Source of the DNA: Bacteroidota bacterium
GTDB taxonomy: Bacteria > Bacteroidota > Bacteroidia > JABEUT01
DNA length: 43,567 nt
Reading direction: 5' to 3'
Assembly (NCBI GenBank): GCA_013285805.1
Contig: JABDGY010000014.1
Coordinates: 1-43,567, forward strand
A program made the position numbers and the translations under genes. Each line of letters starts with the position of its first letter. Positions within the stretch are counted from its first letter, which is position 1. The notes below the pieces were generated by a model. The model had not been told where the DNA came from. It ran no database searches and worked only from the letters and a program-made list of their open reading frames with translations. Shown here piece after piece: positions 25,525-33,250 of this stretch.

Positions 25525-25824
25525 CTATGATATATTCTTATATTTCTTTTTAGAGTCTTTTTTACAGCTAAATACACGAAGTATAAATATTACATCTTCC
25601 TCAACGCTGTATATAATAAGATATGGGAATTTTTTAATGTACTTCTCTCTTGTGTATTTGTACTTATTCGGATATCCCAAGGGAGCTAACTGTATTTCCC
25701 GTGAACATTTGAAAACAGTATCGGCAAATTTTTCTCCTAAGCCTTTTTGTTGTTTTTCATACCAGGTTTTTGCCTGTATTATATCATTAACAGATTTATC
25801 AGTAAATATTAAACGATGCCTCAT
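25525..25824 (-). CDS. ParE/RelE-family toxin
   Basis: 99 residues. The compact RelE/ParE fold is indicated by LIFTDKSVNDIIQAKTWYEKQQ (first strand and helices), a central LAPLGYPNKYKYTREKYIKKF with many basic residues, and the final strand YLIIYSVEEDVIFILRVFS. It overlaps its partner by 4 bases (ATGA), antitoxin first, the usual order for this class. ParE proteins poison gyrase and RelE proteins cut ribosome-bound mRNA; the target cannot be decided here. The tyrosine- and lysine-rich tail, KKDSKKKYKN, is intact, so there is no sign of decay. Confidence 0.82.
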   Translation of the reverse strand: MRHRLIFTDKSVNDIIQAKTWYEKQQKGLGEKFADTVFKCSREIQLAPLGYPNKYKYTREKYIKKFPYLIIYSVEEDVIFILRVFSCKKDSKKKYKNIS

Positions 25825-26054
25825 TTTTTACTTACAATCCTTTTTGCCGATTCTAAGGTGTAGTATTTTAATTTACCTGCCTTATGTTCAGCCAGGGTTT
25901 TATCTAATTCCGCCTTTTGTTCCAAGGTAAGCAGGCTTTCACGCCCTTCTTCCTCTTTATACGATTTCAGCATTTTATAAATTACCTCTAATGCCTTATC
26001 ATCAATATCATCTATATATTGATGAGCCTTCTTTCTTAATGCAACTGCTGTCAT
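25821..26054 (-). CDS. Antitoxin of a type II toxin-antitoxin pair
   Basis: 77 residues from ATG 26054 (a TTG two codons earlier is possible). Highly charged and helical: LRKKAHQYIDDIDDKALEVI, then KMLKSYKEEEGRESLL and LEQKAELDKTLAEHKAGK, resembling small Bacteroidota antitoxins of ParE-like toxins. It has a DNA-binding N-terminus of unclear class and a C-terminal tail (YYTLESAKRIVSKK) that should wrap the toxin. A -7 box (26082-26089, minus) gives a leader of about 20 bases. Such pairs are usually autorepressed. Confidence 0.78.
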   Translation of the reverse strand: MTAVALRKKAHQYIDDIDDKALEVIYKMLKSYKEEEGRESLLTLEQKAELDKTLAEHKAGKLKYYTLESAKRIVSKK

Positions 26055-26081
26055 AGCCAATTATATTAAATGTGTATAATA

Positions 26082-26089
26082 CAAAGTTA
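26082..26089 (-). promoter_or_regulatory. -7 box (TAnnTTTG) for the toxin-antitoxin pair
   Basis: TAACTTTG on the minus strand, 27 bases upstream of the antitoxin ATG. It matches the consensus fully. Confidence 0.55.
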
Positions 26090-26150
26090 CTTATTTCGTA
26101 GCATTTATTTTTATAATCCCCCACTTGTTTTCAACAACCCCTATTATAGG

Positions 26151-26220
26151 ATTAAGGAATCCCGATAGCTATCGGGAGGAATAAGCCGGGAATAAGTTTA
26201 CTTACTCCTTATTCCTTACA
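26151..26220. repeat. Nested hairpin element around CCCGATAGCTATCGGG
   Basis: A perfect 16-bp palindrome, CCCGATAGCTATCGGG (26161-26176), is flanked by two further inverted pairs: TAAGGAAT (26153-26160) with ATTCCTTA (26211-26218), and AGGAATAAG (26177-26185) with CTTATTCCT (26208-26216). The pairs compete, so alternative foldings exist. REP-like dispersed elements with this palindrome are common in Bacteroidota (from memory). Confidence 0.55.
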
Positions 26221-26658
26221 CCTCTTCTACTGGCATAAAAAACAATAACTTATCAATGAAATAACAATGCATAAACAATGCAATTATCAATAAAACGCCA
26301 TTGATACTGAATTTGCAAGTGGCTGAAAACCAATAAGGAGTTATTGATATATCAATGTTTTTTCATATTATTTGGTTTACTATGAAGTGTGTCGAATAGC
26401 GTCTACTTCAAAATTGTTAACTTTTTACATTTGGTTATTAAATTTATTTCACCGCAGAGGTCGCAGAGTAAAATCAGCGCAAAGAACGCAGAGTTTTTCA
26501 TTTTTAATTCCTCATTTTTAATTGCCTAACGCAAAGTTAAGCCTAATGTTTACTATATTAAATAAAAAAGTGATAAAGTTTTTAACAGGTCAATCCATCA
26601 CTAACGACTAATGACTGTCGACTAACGACTACCTATTTTCATTCTTACTTCTTACCTA
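26221..26658. other. Intergenic stretch of degenerate short repeats, no gene
   Basis: AT-rich with no supported ORF. CGCAGAG occurs three times (26453-26459, 26462-26468, 26487-26493). CTAACGACTA occurs twice, 21 bases apart (26601-26610, 26622-26631). TTACTTCTTAC occurs twice (26645-26655, 26659-26669), the second copy overlapping the 3' end of the next gene. Together they look like an accumulation of dispersed repeat debris. Confidence 0.5.
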
Positions 26659-27087
26659 TTACTTCTTACTTTCTTTCGCTCCATATCGTATTGCCTCTTC
26701 AAGTACATCAATGTTTATGTCTTTCAGTGTTTTGAACTTAATGCAGTACCCTGTTACGCTGGCCTTGCCCAGTTTTTTTCCAAACGTTTTGGCTAAGTAG
26801 GTCTTATCTTTTATACCGAGTATATAGACAGAGATGCCGGTTTTGTTTGCGCTCAAACCAATCTGAAAAAAATCTTTGGTCTTTCCGTCGGCATATTTTA
26901 TGGTGTAAAGCCCGTAGCCTATGGTAGGGTTGTTAACGGTTTTATTCTCGCTGTTTTTACCGGTGTCGAACCATAGTTTACAGCCCGATAAAACTTTAAG
27001 TATGCGCTTGTGCAACTCTTGTATTTCGCTGCGCTTTGGTTCAGCCAGGCTGGTAATGTACTCTTCTATTTGTTCTTTTATGCTCAT
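26659..27087 (-). CDS. DUF1801-type small cytoplasmic protein
   Basis: 142 residues with no signal or membrane segment. IEEYITSLAEPKRSEIQELHKRIL at the N-terminus and a central TIGYGLYTIKYADGKTKDFFQIGLS resemble the DUF1801 (YdhG-like) fold. The C-terminal helix (DINIDVLEEAIRYGAKESKK) is typical of the family. The biochemical role of DUF1801 is not settled. It stands alone between repeat-rich stretches; its 3' end carries a copy of a short dispersed repeat. Confidence 0.7.
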   Translation of the reverse strand: MSIKEQIEEYITSLAEPKRSEIQELHKRILKVLSGCKLWFDTGKNSENKTVNNPTIGYGLYTIKYADGKTKDFFQIGLSANKTGISVYILGIKDKTYLAKTFGKKLGKASVTGYCIKFKTLKDINIDVLEEAIRYGAKESKK

Positions 27088-27139
27088 AAAATATTCAATT
27101 ATGGTTGCTTACTCTGCTCTTCAAATTTCGCATTGTTTT

Positions 27140-27457
27140 TTAATATTCCCACAGAAAGGAATAGCCTGAGTGCAAATAATCGAGCAGCATTAATATTACA
27201 AAGGGCATTTCAATAATTAAAATCCAGTAATACTTTTTTTGATTATTGATGAATTGAACAAATAAATCGGCTATGAATAAAAATACTATTGTAATAACCT
27301 TTGAAAATATAAGGATTGCCCCTGTTAGTCCGTCAATCTGACCGCGCTCCTGGCTATGCAGGTAATTTATTGTTAGAGGTATTAATACAAGGAGGTATAT
27401 AATAACTAAGTGAAAAGGAGATAACCTATACTTTTTTCTGGGTCTAGTGGTGTCCAT
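27140..27457 (-). CDS. Small membrane protein of unknown function
   Basis: 105 residues. About three hydrophobic segments: FHLVIIYLLVLIPLTINYL (16-34), LTGAILIFSKVITIVFLFIADLF (44-66) and YWILIIEMPFVILMLLDYL (77-95), with a short basic N-terminus (TRPRKKYR). I recognise no family. It probably sits in the inner membrane. It is AT-rich and orphan, between DUF1801 and the cassette at 27968. Confidence 0.55.
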   Translation of the reverse strand: MDTTRPRKKYRLSPFHLVIIYLLVLIPLTINYLHSQERGQIDGLTGAILIFSKVITIVFLFIADLFVQFINNQKKYYWILIIEMPFVILMLLDYLHSGYSFLWEY

Positions 27458-27769
27458 TTGTTATATTATTTCAAACAAAAGTTACACAAAGTTCGTTATT
27501 CAATTTCTTTAGTAAAAATAACAATAAAAAAATACAATGAGCCCTCTCTACAACCCTCTCCCAGCGCGGTGTCCATTGTTAAATACAGCGATTTACAATG
27601 AATGGGTTAAATCTTTGATTTTCAGAATATTATGTAATAATTTGATTCTCTCATGGTTCCGCCTGATTGCTAACCGCTAGTAGTTTCGCTTAGAAAAGAG
27701 AAACCTGATGTTTGTTTTCAACAGGGTATAATGCTAAAATCCTTATCTATCAAATATGAACTTTAACTA
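27458..27769. other. Intergenic AT-rich region with an inverted repeat
   Basis: No gene seen. CATTGTTAAAT (27574-27584) and ATTTACAATG (27591-27600) form an imperfect inverted repeat around ACAGCG. The rest has no structure I can support. Confidence 0.4.
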
Positions 27770-27875
27770 TAATTTTGTATTATAATGGGTAAGCCATATT
27801 AATTTCTTTCACTCAAAAAGTCGATATTTTAATATAAAAATGCATTTCAGTACGTAAAAACTGCATCTTAGGACG
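27770..27875 (+). promoter_or_regulatory. Candidate control region of the ParB-like/Dam/HNH cassette
   Basis: A -7-like box TAATTTTG (27770-27777) lies about 190 bases before the first ATG. A direct repeat, TGCATTTCAGTACG (27841-27854) and TGCATCTTAGGACG (27862-27875), has 11 of 14 identical positions and a 21-bp period, that is two helical turns, as for dimers bound on one face of the DNA. The binding protein is unknown. Confidence 0.4.
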
Positions 27876-27967
27876 AGTTTTGTTGAATGAGTAAAAATCT
27901 TTTTTATGTTAAGGGGCTGAAATTTATCATATAAAAGAAGATTAATTAGAAAACTAAAACAAATCAA

Positions 27968-29215
27968 ATGAGCCAAGAAGTAAGAACCTTGAAACTTAAA
28001 GATTTAGTCTTATGGACTGAAAATCCAAGAGACCCGATTGATAAAGACGCAAAAGATCAAGATGTTGTAAACAGAGCTATAGATGGGCAGCATTCTAAAT
28101 GGACTCTCAGTAAGCTTGCGTTTGAAATGGGGGACTACTATGATTTTAGTGAACTGCCAACAGTCGTATTTCATGGTAAAAGACCAATAGTGTATGATGG
28201 TAATCGAAGAATTATACTTGGCAAATTAAAACATGGATATGTAAAGCATGATCATTTTGACATTTCAAATCTTCCCAATTTTCCTTCTGAAATACCATGT
28301 AATGTCTGTTCTGAGAAAATTGCTTTAAAAAATGTATTGAGAAAACATGGAGAATCAGGTTCATGGCAACCGCTTGAAAGGGATATGTTTCTACATAAAT
28401 TCATGCATCAAGAAAAAAGTATTTTTCTTGTGCTTGATGAAAATACAGGATTAATTAGTACACATAATCACTTGAATCAACGTTACGTAAAAGACGAAAT
28501 TTTCACTAATGAAAACCTTAACGCTTTAGGTTTTGAAATAAAAGGTAATAAACTTTTTAGCGTTTTTTCAGATAAAGAGGCAACATCAATACTCGCTGAC
28601 TTATCCAAAAAGGTAGAGGATAAGCAAATTACTACACGGAATAATAGAGGTAAGGTTTTTGATGTGCTTGATAAGAAACATCAGCAACTAATTGATGAGA
28701 GTAAAGAAAATGAAGCCACCCCGGCAAAAATAGATTTTAGAAAAGATAAAAAAGGGAAGAAGGGGAAAGCGAAACAAAAATTAACAAAACGCAGACTTAA
28801 AAATGATGAATTGCTGTTTGGGGCAAAATTATATTTAATTTCTGGTGACGTTAATGAGCTATATAGGGGTATTGATGACCTGTATGGTTATTATCTTAAT
28901 GATAAAGATAAATTATCTTCTTCTTTCCCAGGTTTAATTAGAATGGCACTGCGTTTGCTATGCGAAATGGCTGCCAAAGAGGAAGATTTAAGGATAGATG
29001 AATATGTCAAGAAGTATTTTGCTAATGCTAAAAAGGAGCTCAATACCGATGAAAAGACTACACTTTCTAATCAAAATGTCTCCGATGCTACTATTGTTCA
29101 GTTATTGCATACTGGAGCACACAATTATAAATCATCTAATAATATTGCACAGACAATTGCGATTTCGATTATTCTCGGAGAAATGATTAAAATAACACAT
29201 GGAAAAGCAGAATAG
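27968..29215 (+). CDS. ParB/Srx-fold protein, first gene of an AT-rich cassette
   Basis: 415 residues. Residues about 5-95 look like a ParB N-terminal/sulfiredoxin-fold domain: LKLKDLVLWTENPRDPID (ENPR at 18-21), then LPTVVFHGKRPIVYDGNRRI (DGNRR at 77-81), the positions where ParB proteins have 'NPR' and 'GERR/DGHHR'. Next come a CxxC (C111, C114), the GSWQPLERDMFLHKF segment, and a lysine-rich linker (about 254-278). The C-terminal region (about 283-415) is helical and contains IRMALRLLCEMAAK and LLHTGAHNYKSSNN, vaguely HEPN/DUF4145-like. No CTP-binding or partition partner is nearby, so chromosome segregation is unlikely. Its 3' end overlaps the methyltransferase gene by 17 bases. The function is not known; it may be DNA-binding, nucleolytic or regulatory. 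Confidence 0.7.
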   Translation: MSQEVRTLKLKDLVLWTENPRDPIDKDAKDQDVVNRAIDGQHSKWTLSKLAFEMGDYYDFSELPTVVFHGKRPIVYDGNRRIILGKLKHGYVKHDHFDISNLPNFPSEIPCNVCSEKIALKNVLRKHGESGSWQPLERDMFLHKFMHQEKSIFLVLDENTGLISTHNHLNQRYVKDEIFTNENLNALGFEIKGNKLFSVFSDKEATSILADLSKKVEDKQITTRNNRGKVFDVLDKKHQQLIDESKENEATPAKIDFRKDKKGKKGKAKQKLTKRRLKNDELLFGAKLYLISGDVNELYRGIDDLYGYYLNDKDKLSSSFPGLIRMALRLLCEMAAKEEDLRIDEYVKKYFANAKKELNTDEKTTLSNQNVSDATIVQLLHTGAHNYKSSNNIAQTIAISIILGEMIKITHGKAE

Positions 29216-30092
29216 CCGCAAAATATATTCACCGTTAAGGTATCCAGGTGGGAAGGGTTGTATTTTTCCATTTGTTTCTGATTTATTTTACGAGAATCAA
29301 TTAATAGGTATGAATTATGCAGAACCATATGCAGGAGGGGCTGGGCTTGCCCTAAGGCTGTTATTTGAAGGCTATGTGGAAAAGATATATATTAATGATA
29401 TAGATAAATCTATTTATTCATTTTGGAATGTAGTGCTAAATAGGCCTAAGGAATTTTGTAAGTGGATTAGAAATGTAAAAATCGATATTAACAGGTGGGA
29501 GTATTATAAGGATATGCAATCTAACATAGTACGTATAGATGAATTCGAATTAGCTAAATCAACTTTTTTCCTCAATCGCACAAATATTTCTGGTGTAATT
29601 AAGGGAGGGGCAATTGGGGGCAAAATGCAAGAGGGGAAGTATAAATTGGATGCTAGGTTTAATAAAGCAGACTTGATTAATCGAATAATGAAAATTGCTG
29701 AATTAAAAAGTCGAATAGCTGTTTCGAATTTGGATGGGATTAGTTTTCTAAAAAAAATGGACAATAAAAAAGAAGACATTTTTATATATTTAGATCCACC
29801 CTATTTCCAAAAGGGCGCAGATTTATATATGAATTTTTACAAGGAAAATGATCATAAGAAATTATCAAAACGAGTTGCTAAATTGAAAAAGAAGTGGATG
29901 GTTTCTTATGATAATCAAGAGTTTATATTAAATCTTTACGCTGAACAAAAAAAAATAACCTACAAACTTTCACAATGTGCTTCAAATAGAATTGGTGATG
30001 AAATTTTGATTTTTTCTAATAAAATCGATTTTGCCAGTTCAATTAGTGCATTAAAAAGCCCAATGATATTAAATCAATTGTGTGTACAATAA
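29199..30092 (+). CDS. D12-class DNA N6-adenine methyltransferase (Dam/DpnM family)
   Basis: 297 residues. YSPLRYPGGKG (10-20) is the D12-family N-terminal SAM motif, YAEPYAGGAGLAL (40-52) is motif I, INDIDKSIYSFW (65-76) follows, and the catalytic DPPY is at 199-202. FLNRTNISGVIKGGAIGG (124-141) occupies the place of the 'NRxxxNGxxR' segment of Dam. It methylates adenine N6 in a specific duplex sequence; the site is unknown, and the divergent NRT segment argues against assuming GATC. It overlaps the ParB-like gene by 17 bases and precedes the HNH gene by 18 bases, so the three form one unit. Base composition is much more AT-rich than in the flanking housekeeping genes. Confidence 0.9.
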   Translation: MEKQNSRKIYSPLRYPGGKGCIFPFVSDLFYENQLIGMNYAEPYAGGAGLALRLLFEGYVEKIYINDIDKSIYSFWNVVLNRPKEFCKWIRNVKIDINRWEYYKDMQSNIVRIDEFELAKSTFFLNRTNISGVIKGGAIGGKMQEGKYKLDARFNKADLINRIMKIAELKSRIAVSNLDGISFLKKMDNKKEDIFIYLDPPYFQKGADLYMNFYKENDHKKLSKRVAKLKKKWMVSYDNQEFILNLYAEQKKITYKLSQCASNRIGDEILIFSNKIDFASSISALKSPMILNQLCVQ

Positions 30093-30110
30093 AATTTATT
30101 AAACAAAGGC

Positions 30111-31097
30111 ATGGAAAATAAAACAGAAAACCTATCTATAGTAGTTGATGAGTCTAATGCTGAAAAAACACGTCACTTTTTGGATATATATGAAATGGAA
30201 ACCATTATTGGCGATAGTGATAATAAATTCTATTTAGGCACGAAGGAACCAAGAATTTGCCGATTCTGTAAGAAGAATGAAAAAGAAGTTACATTTAAAA
30301 TGGATGCCCATGTTATGCCGCAATTTATGGGTAATAGGAACTTACTGTCCTATTTTGAATGCGATGAATGTAATAGCCTTTTTAGTAACTATGAAGATTC
30401 ATTTGCAAACTTCCTTGGTATCACTAGAACCTTTGCTCAAATCAAAGGACAATCAAGAAAGGTTCCTAAATTTAAGGACCCAAGAACTGGGATTGAAGTT
30501 TACCTTTCTGATACAGGCATACAATTGACAACTGTAGAGGGTAAGGATTCAATAAAAATTGATGAAGAAGGCAAGTCCTTAGAAATTACTACAACACGGC
30601 CAACTTACATCCCTATTCATATTCCTAAAGTACTTATAAAGATTGGGTTATCTATGTTACCTGATAGTGCGGTTGAAGATTATGATCTTACAAGGAAATT
30701 TATTTTACAGTCAGACAAAGACATTAATTTCAATAATAGTAATATGCTTCGCATATTTGGTTATTTCATCCCAGGGCCTCCTAAATTTCCAACACCATTT
30801 GCGCAACTTTATAGAAAAAAAACTGAAAAAGCTGAGCTTCTTTGTCCTTCAAGGCAATTGATACTTTTTTATGCGAACTATTACTTTCAAATGGTGTTAC
30901 CTTTCGCTGATTCTGATAAAAACTTACAGGGGAAGCAAATTAATGTTCCACTTTTCCCTTTACTTGTTGATAAGTCTTATATGGATAAATATGGTGACTA
31001 TAGAAGGCTTAATCTTAATTTAACAAGTAATCAAAAGAAGAAAGGCGAAGAGCATAAAATTACATTCTCTTTTGAAGGCCTTACACAGACTTTATAA
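30111..31097 (+). CDS. HNH endonuclease-like protein (HNH_5-type zinc-binding core), third gene of the cassette
   Basis: 328 residues. A zinc-type HNH core is visible: C50-x2-C53, DAHVMP with H67, C84-x2-C87 immediately followed by N88, and E95-D96. This reproduces the CxxC...H...CxxCN...E/D pattern of ParA-independent HNH_5 nucleases. The remaining 220 residues (about 105-328) are not recognised; they contain IPIHIPKVLIKIGLSMLP and a FYANYYFQMVLPF segment and may recognise DNA or partner proteins. It follows the methyltransferase by 18 bases. In a restriction-modification reading it would be the cutting enzyme against which the methyltransferase protects; this is inference. Confidence 0.75.
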   Translation: MENKTENLSIVVDESNAEKTRHFLDIYEMETIIGDSDNKFYLGTKEPRICRFCKKNEKEVTFKMDAHVMPQFMGNRNLLSYFECDECNSLFSNYEDSFANFLGITRTFAQIKGQSRKVPKFKDPRTGIEVYLSDTGIQLTTVEGKDSIKIDEEGKSLEITTTRPTYIPIHIPKVLIKIGLSMLPDSAVEDYDLTRKFILQSDKDINFNNSNMLRIFGYFIPGPPKFPTPFAQLYRKKTEKAELLCPSRQLILFYANYYFQMVLPFADSDKNLQGKQINVPLFPLLVDKSYMDKYGDYRRLNLNLTSNQKKKGEEHKITFSFEGLTQTL

Positions 31098-31453
31098 AGT
31101 ATTAAAGAGTGCCACTTAATAGAAAATCTTACTTAATAAGCCTTTCGCTATTAAGGGTAGGTAACAATTAGTTCTTTTCATGGTGGGATAACGGGACTCG
31201 ACTCCGTGCCGCCTTAGCTTTAGCGGTGGCGCAAAGGGGAACGCCCCATAAACAAAAATAGATTGCTTCGTTCCTCGCAATGACGGGCTGTTTTACATAA
31301 TCAGATGCTTCGATAGGCTCAGTGTGATTGCCCTCCCCCTAACCCCCTTCAATAGGGTATAACTTCTCAAATCTTCAATCGTTAATCGATATTCGTTATT
31401 CCGGCTGTTCACACCCTACTTTTTGCTAATATTGCACAAGCAAAATACAACCC
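31098..31453. other. Intergenic region of dispersed-repeat fragments downstream of the cassette
   Basis: No gene. It holds strings I recognise as recurrent in Bacteroidota intergenic DNA: GATTGCTTCGTTCCTCGCAA (31261-31280), CTTCGATAGGCTCAGTGTGA (31309-31328), and a hairpin-forming GGGGAACGCCCC near 31236. A stretch resembling a tRNA 3' end on the minus strand lies at 31181-31207. The 3' edge carries a weak -7-like TAATATTG (31427-31434) that may serve sppA. Confidence 0.5.
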
Positions 31454-33229
31454 ATGAAAAACTTCTTCGCCTCGCTGTTCGGAGCCATAATAGGAATCTT
31501 CCTGTCGTTCTTCCTTATATTCATAATAATAATGGGTATGATAAGCAGCGCGGTAAAATCGTTCAAGACCGAAAAACCCAATGTGGTAAGCCCCTCTAGC
31601 GTATTGGAAATAAGGCTAAACAAGGCTGTGCGGGAGCGCAGCGACGAACGTGGCTTCGACTTTAACCTGGGCGATGGTGAAAAGCGCTTTACCGAAAACT
31701 CGGGCCTTAACGATATTATAGCCGACATACGCCATGCCGCCACCGACAACAACATTAAGGGTATTTACCTTAACCTGGGCGATGTGCCATCGGGCCTTGC
31801 CACAGTCGAGGCGGTGCGCAACGAGCTGGCCAAGTTCAAGGAAACCTCGCATAAATTTATTATTGCTTACGCTTCGGGCTACAGCCAGAAATCGTATTAC
31901 CTGGCCTCGGTAGCCGATAAGGTTTACCTATACCCTGAAGGAGAAATTTTCCTGAAGGGATTATCGGCGCAAATAATGTTTTACAAAAAAGCCCTCGATA
32001 AGCTGGGTGTAACCGTGCAGGTATTCCGCCACGGCCGCTACAAGAGCTATGTTGAACCGTTTATACTGGATAAAATGAGTCCCGATAACCGCCTGCAGAC
32101 AAGGATGCTGCTGTCGTCGGTATGGGATAAAATGCTTACCGATATTGGCGCTAACCGTGGCATAACTGTAGGCGCTATAAACGAAATGGCCGACAGCATG
32201 AGCATACACTCGGCAGAACTGGCAGAGAGCCACAAGCTTGTGGACAGCCTGCTGTACCCCGACGAAGTGATGGATAAAATGCGCACCAAATTGGGCATAA
32301 GCGCCAGGCAGGATATATCGTTCATTGGCCTCGACGATTACCGCCAGACCTTTTATGAGCCCTACAGCAGCACTTCGAAAATAGCGGTGATATATGCCAG
32401 CGGCGATATAGTGCAGGGTAATGGCACCGATGAGGAAATAGGCTCGAACCGTATGTCGAAAGCCATACGCGAGGCCCGCCTCGACCCTGCAGTAAAAGCC
32501 ATAGTGCTGCGCGTTAACTCTCCCGGTGGCGATGCGCTGGCTTCGGATATTATGTGGCGCGAAATTGACCTTGCTAAAAAAGCCAAGCCTGTGGTGGTAT
32601 CTATGGGCGATTATGCGGCATCGGGCGGTTATTACATTGCCTGCGATGCCAATACCATTGTGGCCGAGCCTACTACCATTACCGGTTCAATAGGCGTATT
32701 CGGCCTTATACCTAATGCACAGCAATTGCTTAACGATAAACTGGGAATAACTGTTGATACCGTTAGCACCAACACACACGCTGCGGCCGGCTCGGTGTTC
32801 TACCCGTTGCAATCGAACGAAATGGCGGTGCTGCAAGGAGGCGTTGAGAATTTCTATCACACCTTTTTAAGCCGTGTGGCAGCCGGCAGGAACATGACCG
32901 TCGCAAATGTAGATAGCATTGCGCAGGGCAGGGTGTGGAGCGGGGCACAGGCCATAAAAATAGGCTTAGTAGATACCCTTGGCGGTATGGATGTTGCGTT
33001 GAAAATAGCGGCTAAGAAAGCTAACATAACTACCTATAGCGTGGAAGAACTGCCTGCGGCATCGAACGCATGGAAGAGGTTCCTGGCGCGTTTCAACCCC
33101 GAAGACATGGATAACAAAATACTGCAGGATAAGCTGGGCGACTTTTACGCCCCTGTGCAGGAACTGACAAAAGCGGCTACTACAAAAGGCATACAGGCAC
33201 GTATGCCCTACCAATTAATAATACAATAA
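31454..33229 (+). CDS. sppA: Signal peptide peptidase SppA, 67K type
   Basis: 591 residues, the long tandem-domain form. A single N-terminal membrane anchor (about 8-30) is followed by two S49 peptidase domains. GRYKSYVEPF (194-203) carries the lysine general base K197, and MGDYAASGGYYIA (384-396) carries the nucleophile S390, preceded by VLRVNSPGGDALAS. ITGSIGVFGL follows. The serine and lysine come from different repeats, as in E. coli SppA. It degrades cleaved signal peptides in the membrane. G+C content is visibly higher than in the cassette upstream. purE starts 21 bases after it. Confidence 0.94.
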   Translation: MKNFFASLFGAIIGIFLSFFLIFIIIMGMISSAVKSFKTEKPNVVSPSSVLEIRLNKAVRERSDERGFDFNLGDGEKRFTENSGLNDIIADIRHAATDNNIKGIYLNLGDVPSGLATVEAVRNELAKFKETSHKFIIAYASGYSQKSYYLASVADKVYLYPEGEIFLKGLSAQIMFYKKALDKLGVTVQVFRHGRYKSYVEPFILDKMSPDNRLQTRMLLSSVWDKMLTDIGANRGITVGAINEMADSMSIHSAELAESHKLVDSLLYPDEVMDKMRTKLGISARQDISFIGLDDYRQTFYEPYSSTSKIAVIYASGDIVQGNGTDEEIGSNRMSKAIREARLDPAVKAIVLRVNSPGGDALASDIMWREIDLAKKAKPVVVSMGDYAASGGYYIACDANTIVAEPTTITGSIGVFGLIPNAQQLLNDKLGITVDTVSTNTHAAAGSVFYPLQSNEMAVLQGGVENFYHTFLSRVAAGRNMTVANVDSIAQGRVWSGAQAIKIGLVDTLGGMDVALKIAAKKANITTYSVEELPAASNAWKRFLARFNPEDMDNKILQDKLGDFYAPVQELTKAATTKGIQARMPYQLIIQ

Positions 33230-33250
33230 ACCAAAAACTCAAAACAACCT

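Noticed and set aside
26450-26631. CGCAGAG and CTAACGACTA repeats as iterons or an origin
   Set aside because: Copies are few, irregularly spaced and without a replication gene or DnaA-box cluster; they look like dispersed-repeat debris.
27968-29215. Chromosome-partition ParB
   Set aside because: No ParA, no parS-like palindromes and no CTP-binding GxxRxxA motif region; the gene is tied to a methyltransferase and an HNH gene instead.
31181-31260. Complete tRNA gene on the minus strand
   Set aside because: Only a T-arm and acceptor-like 3' part can be drawn, with a mismatch; no D-arm, and the anticodon arm is unconvincing.
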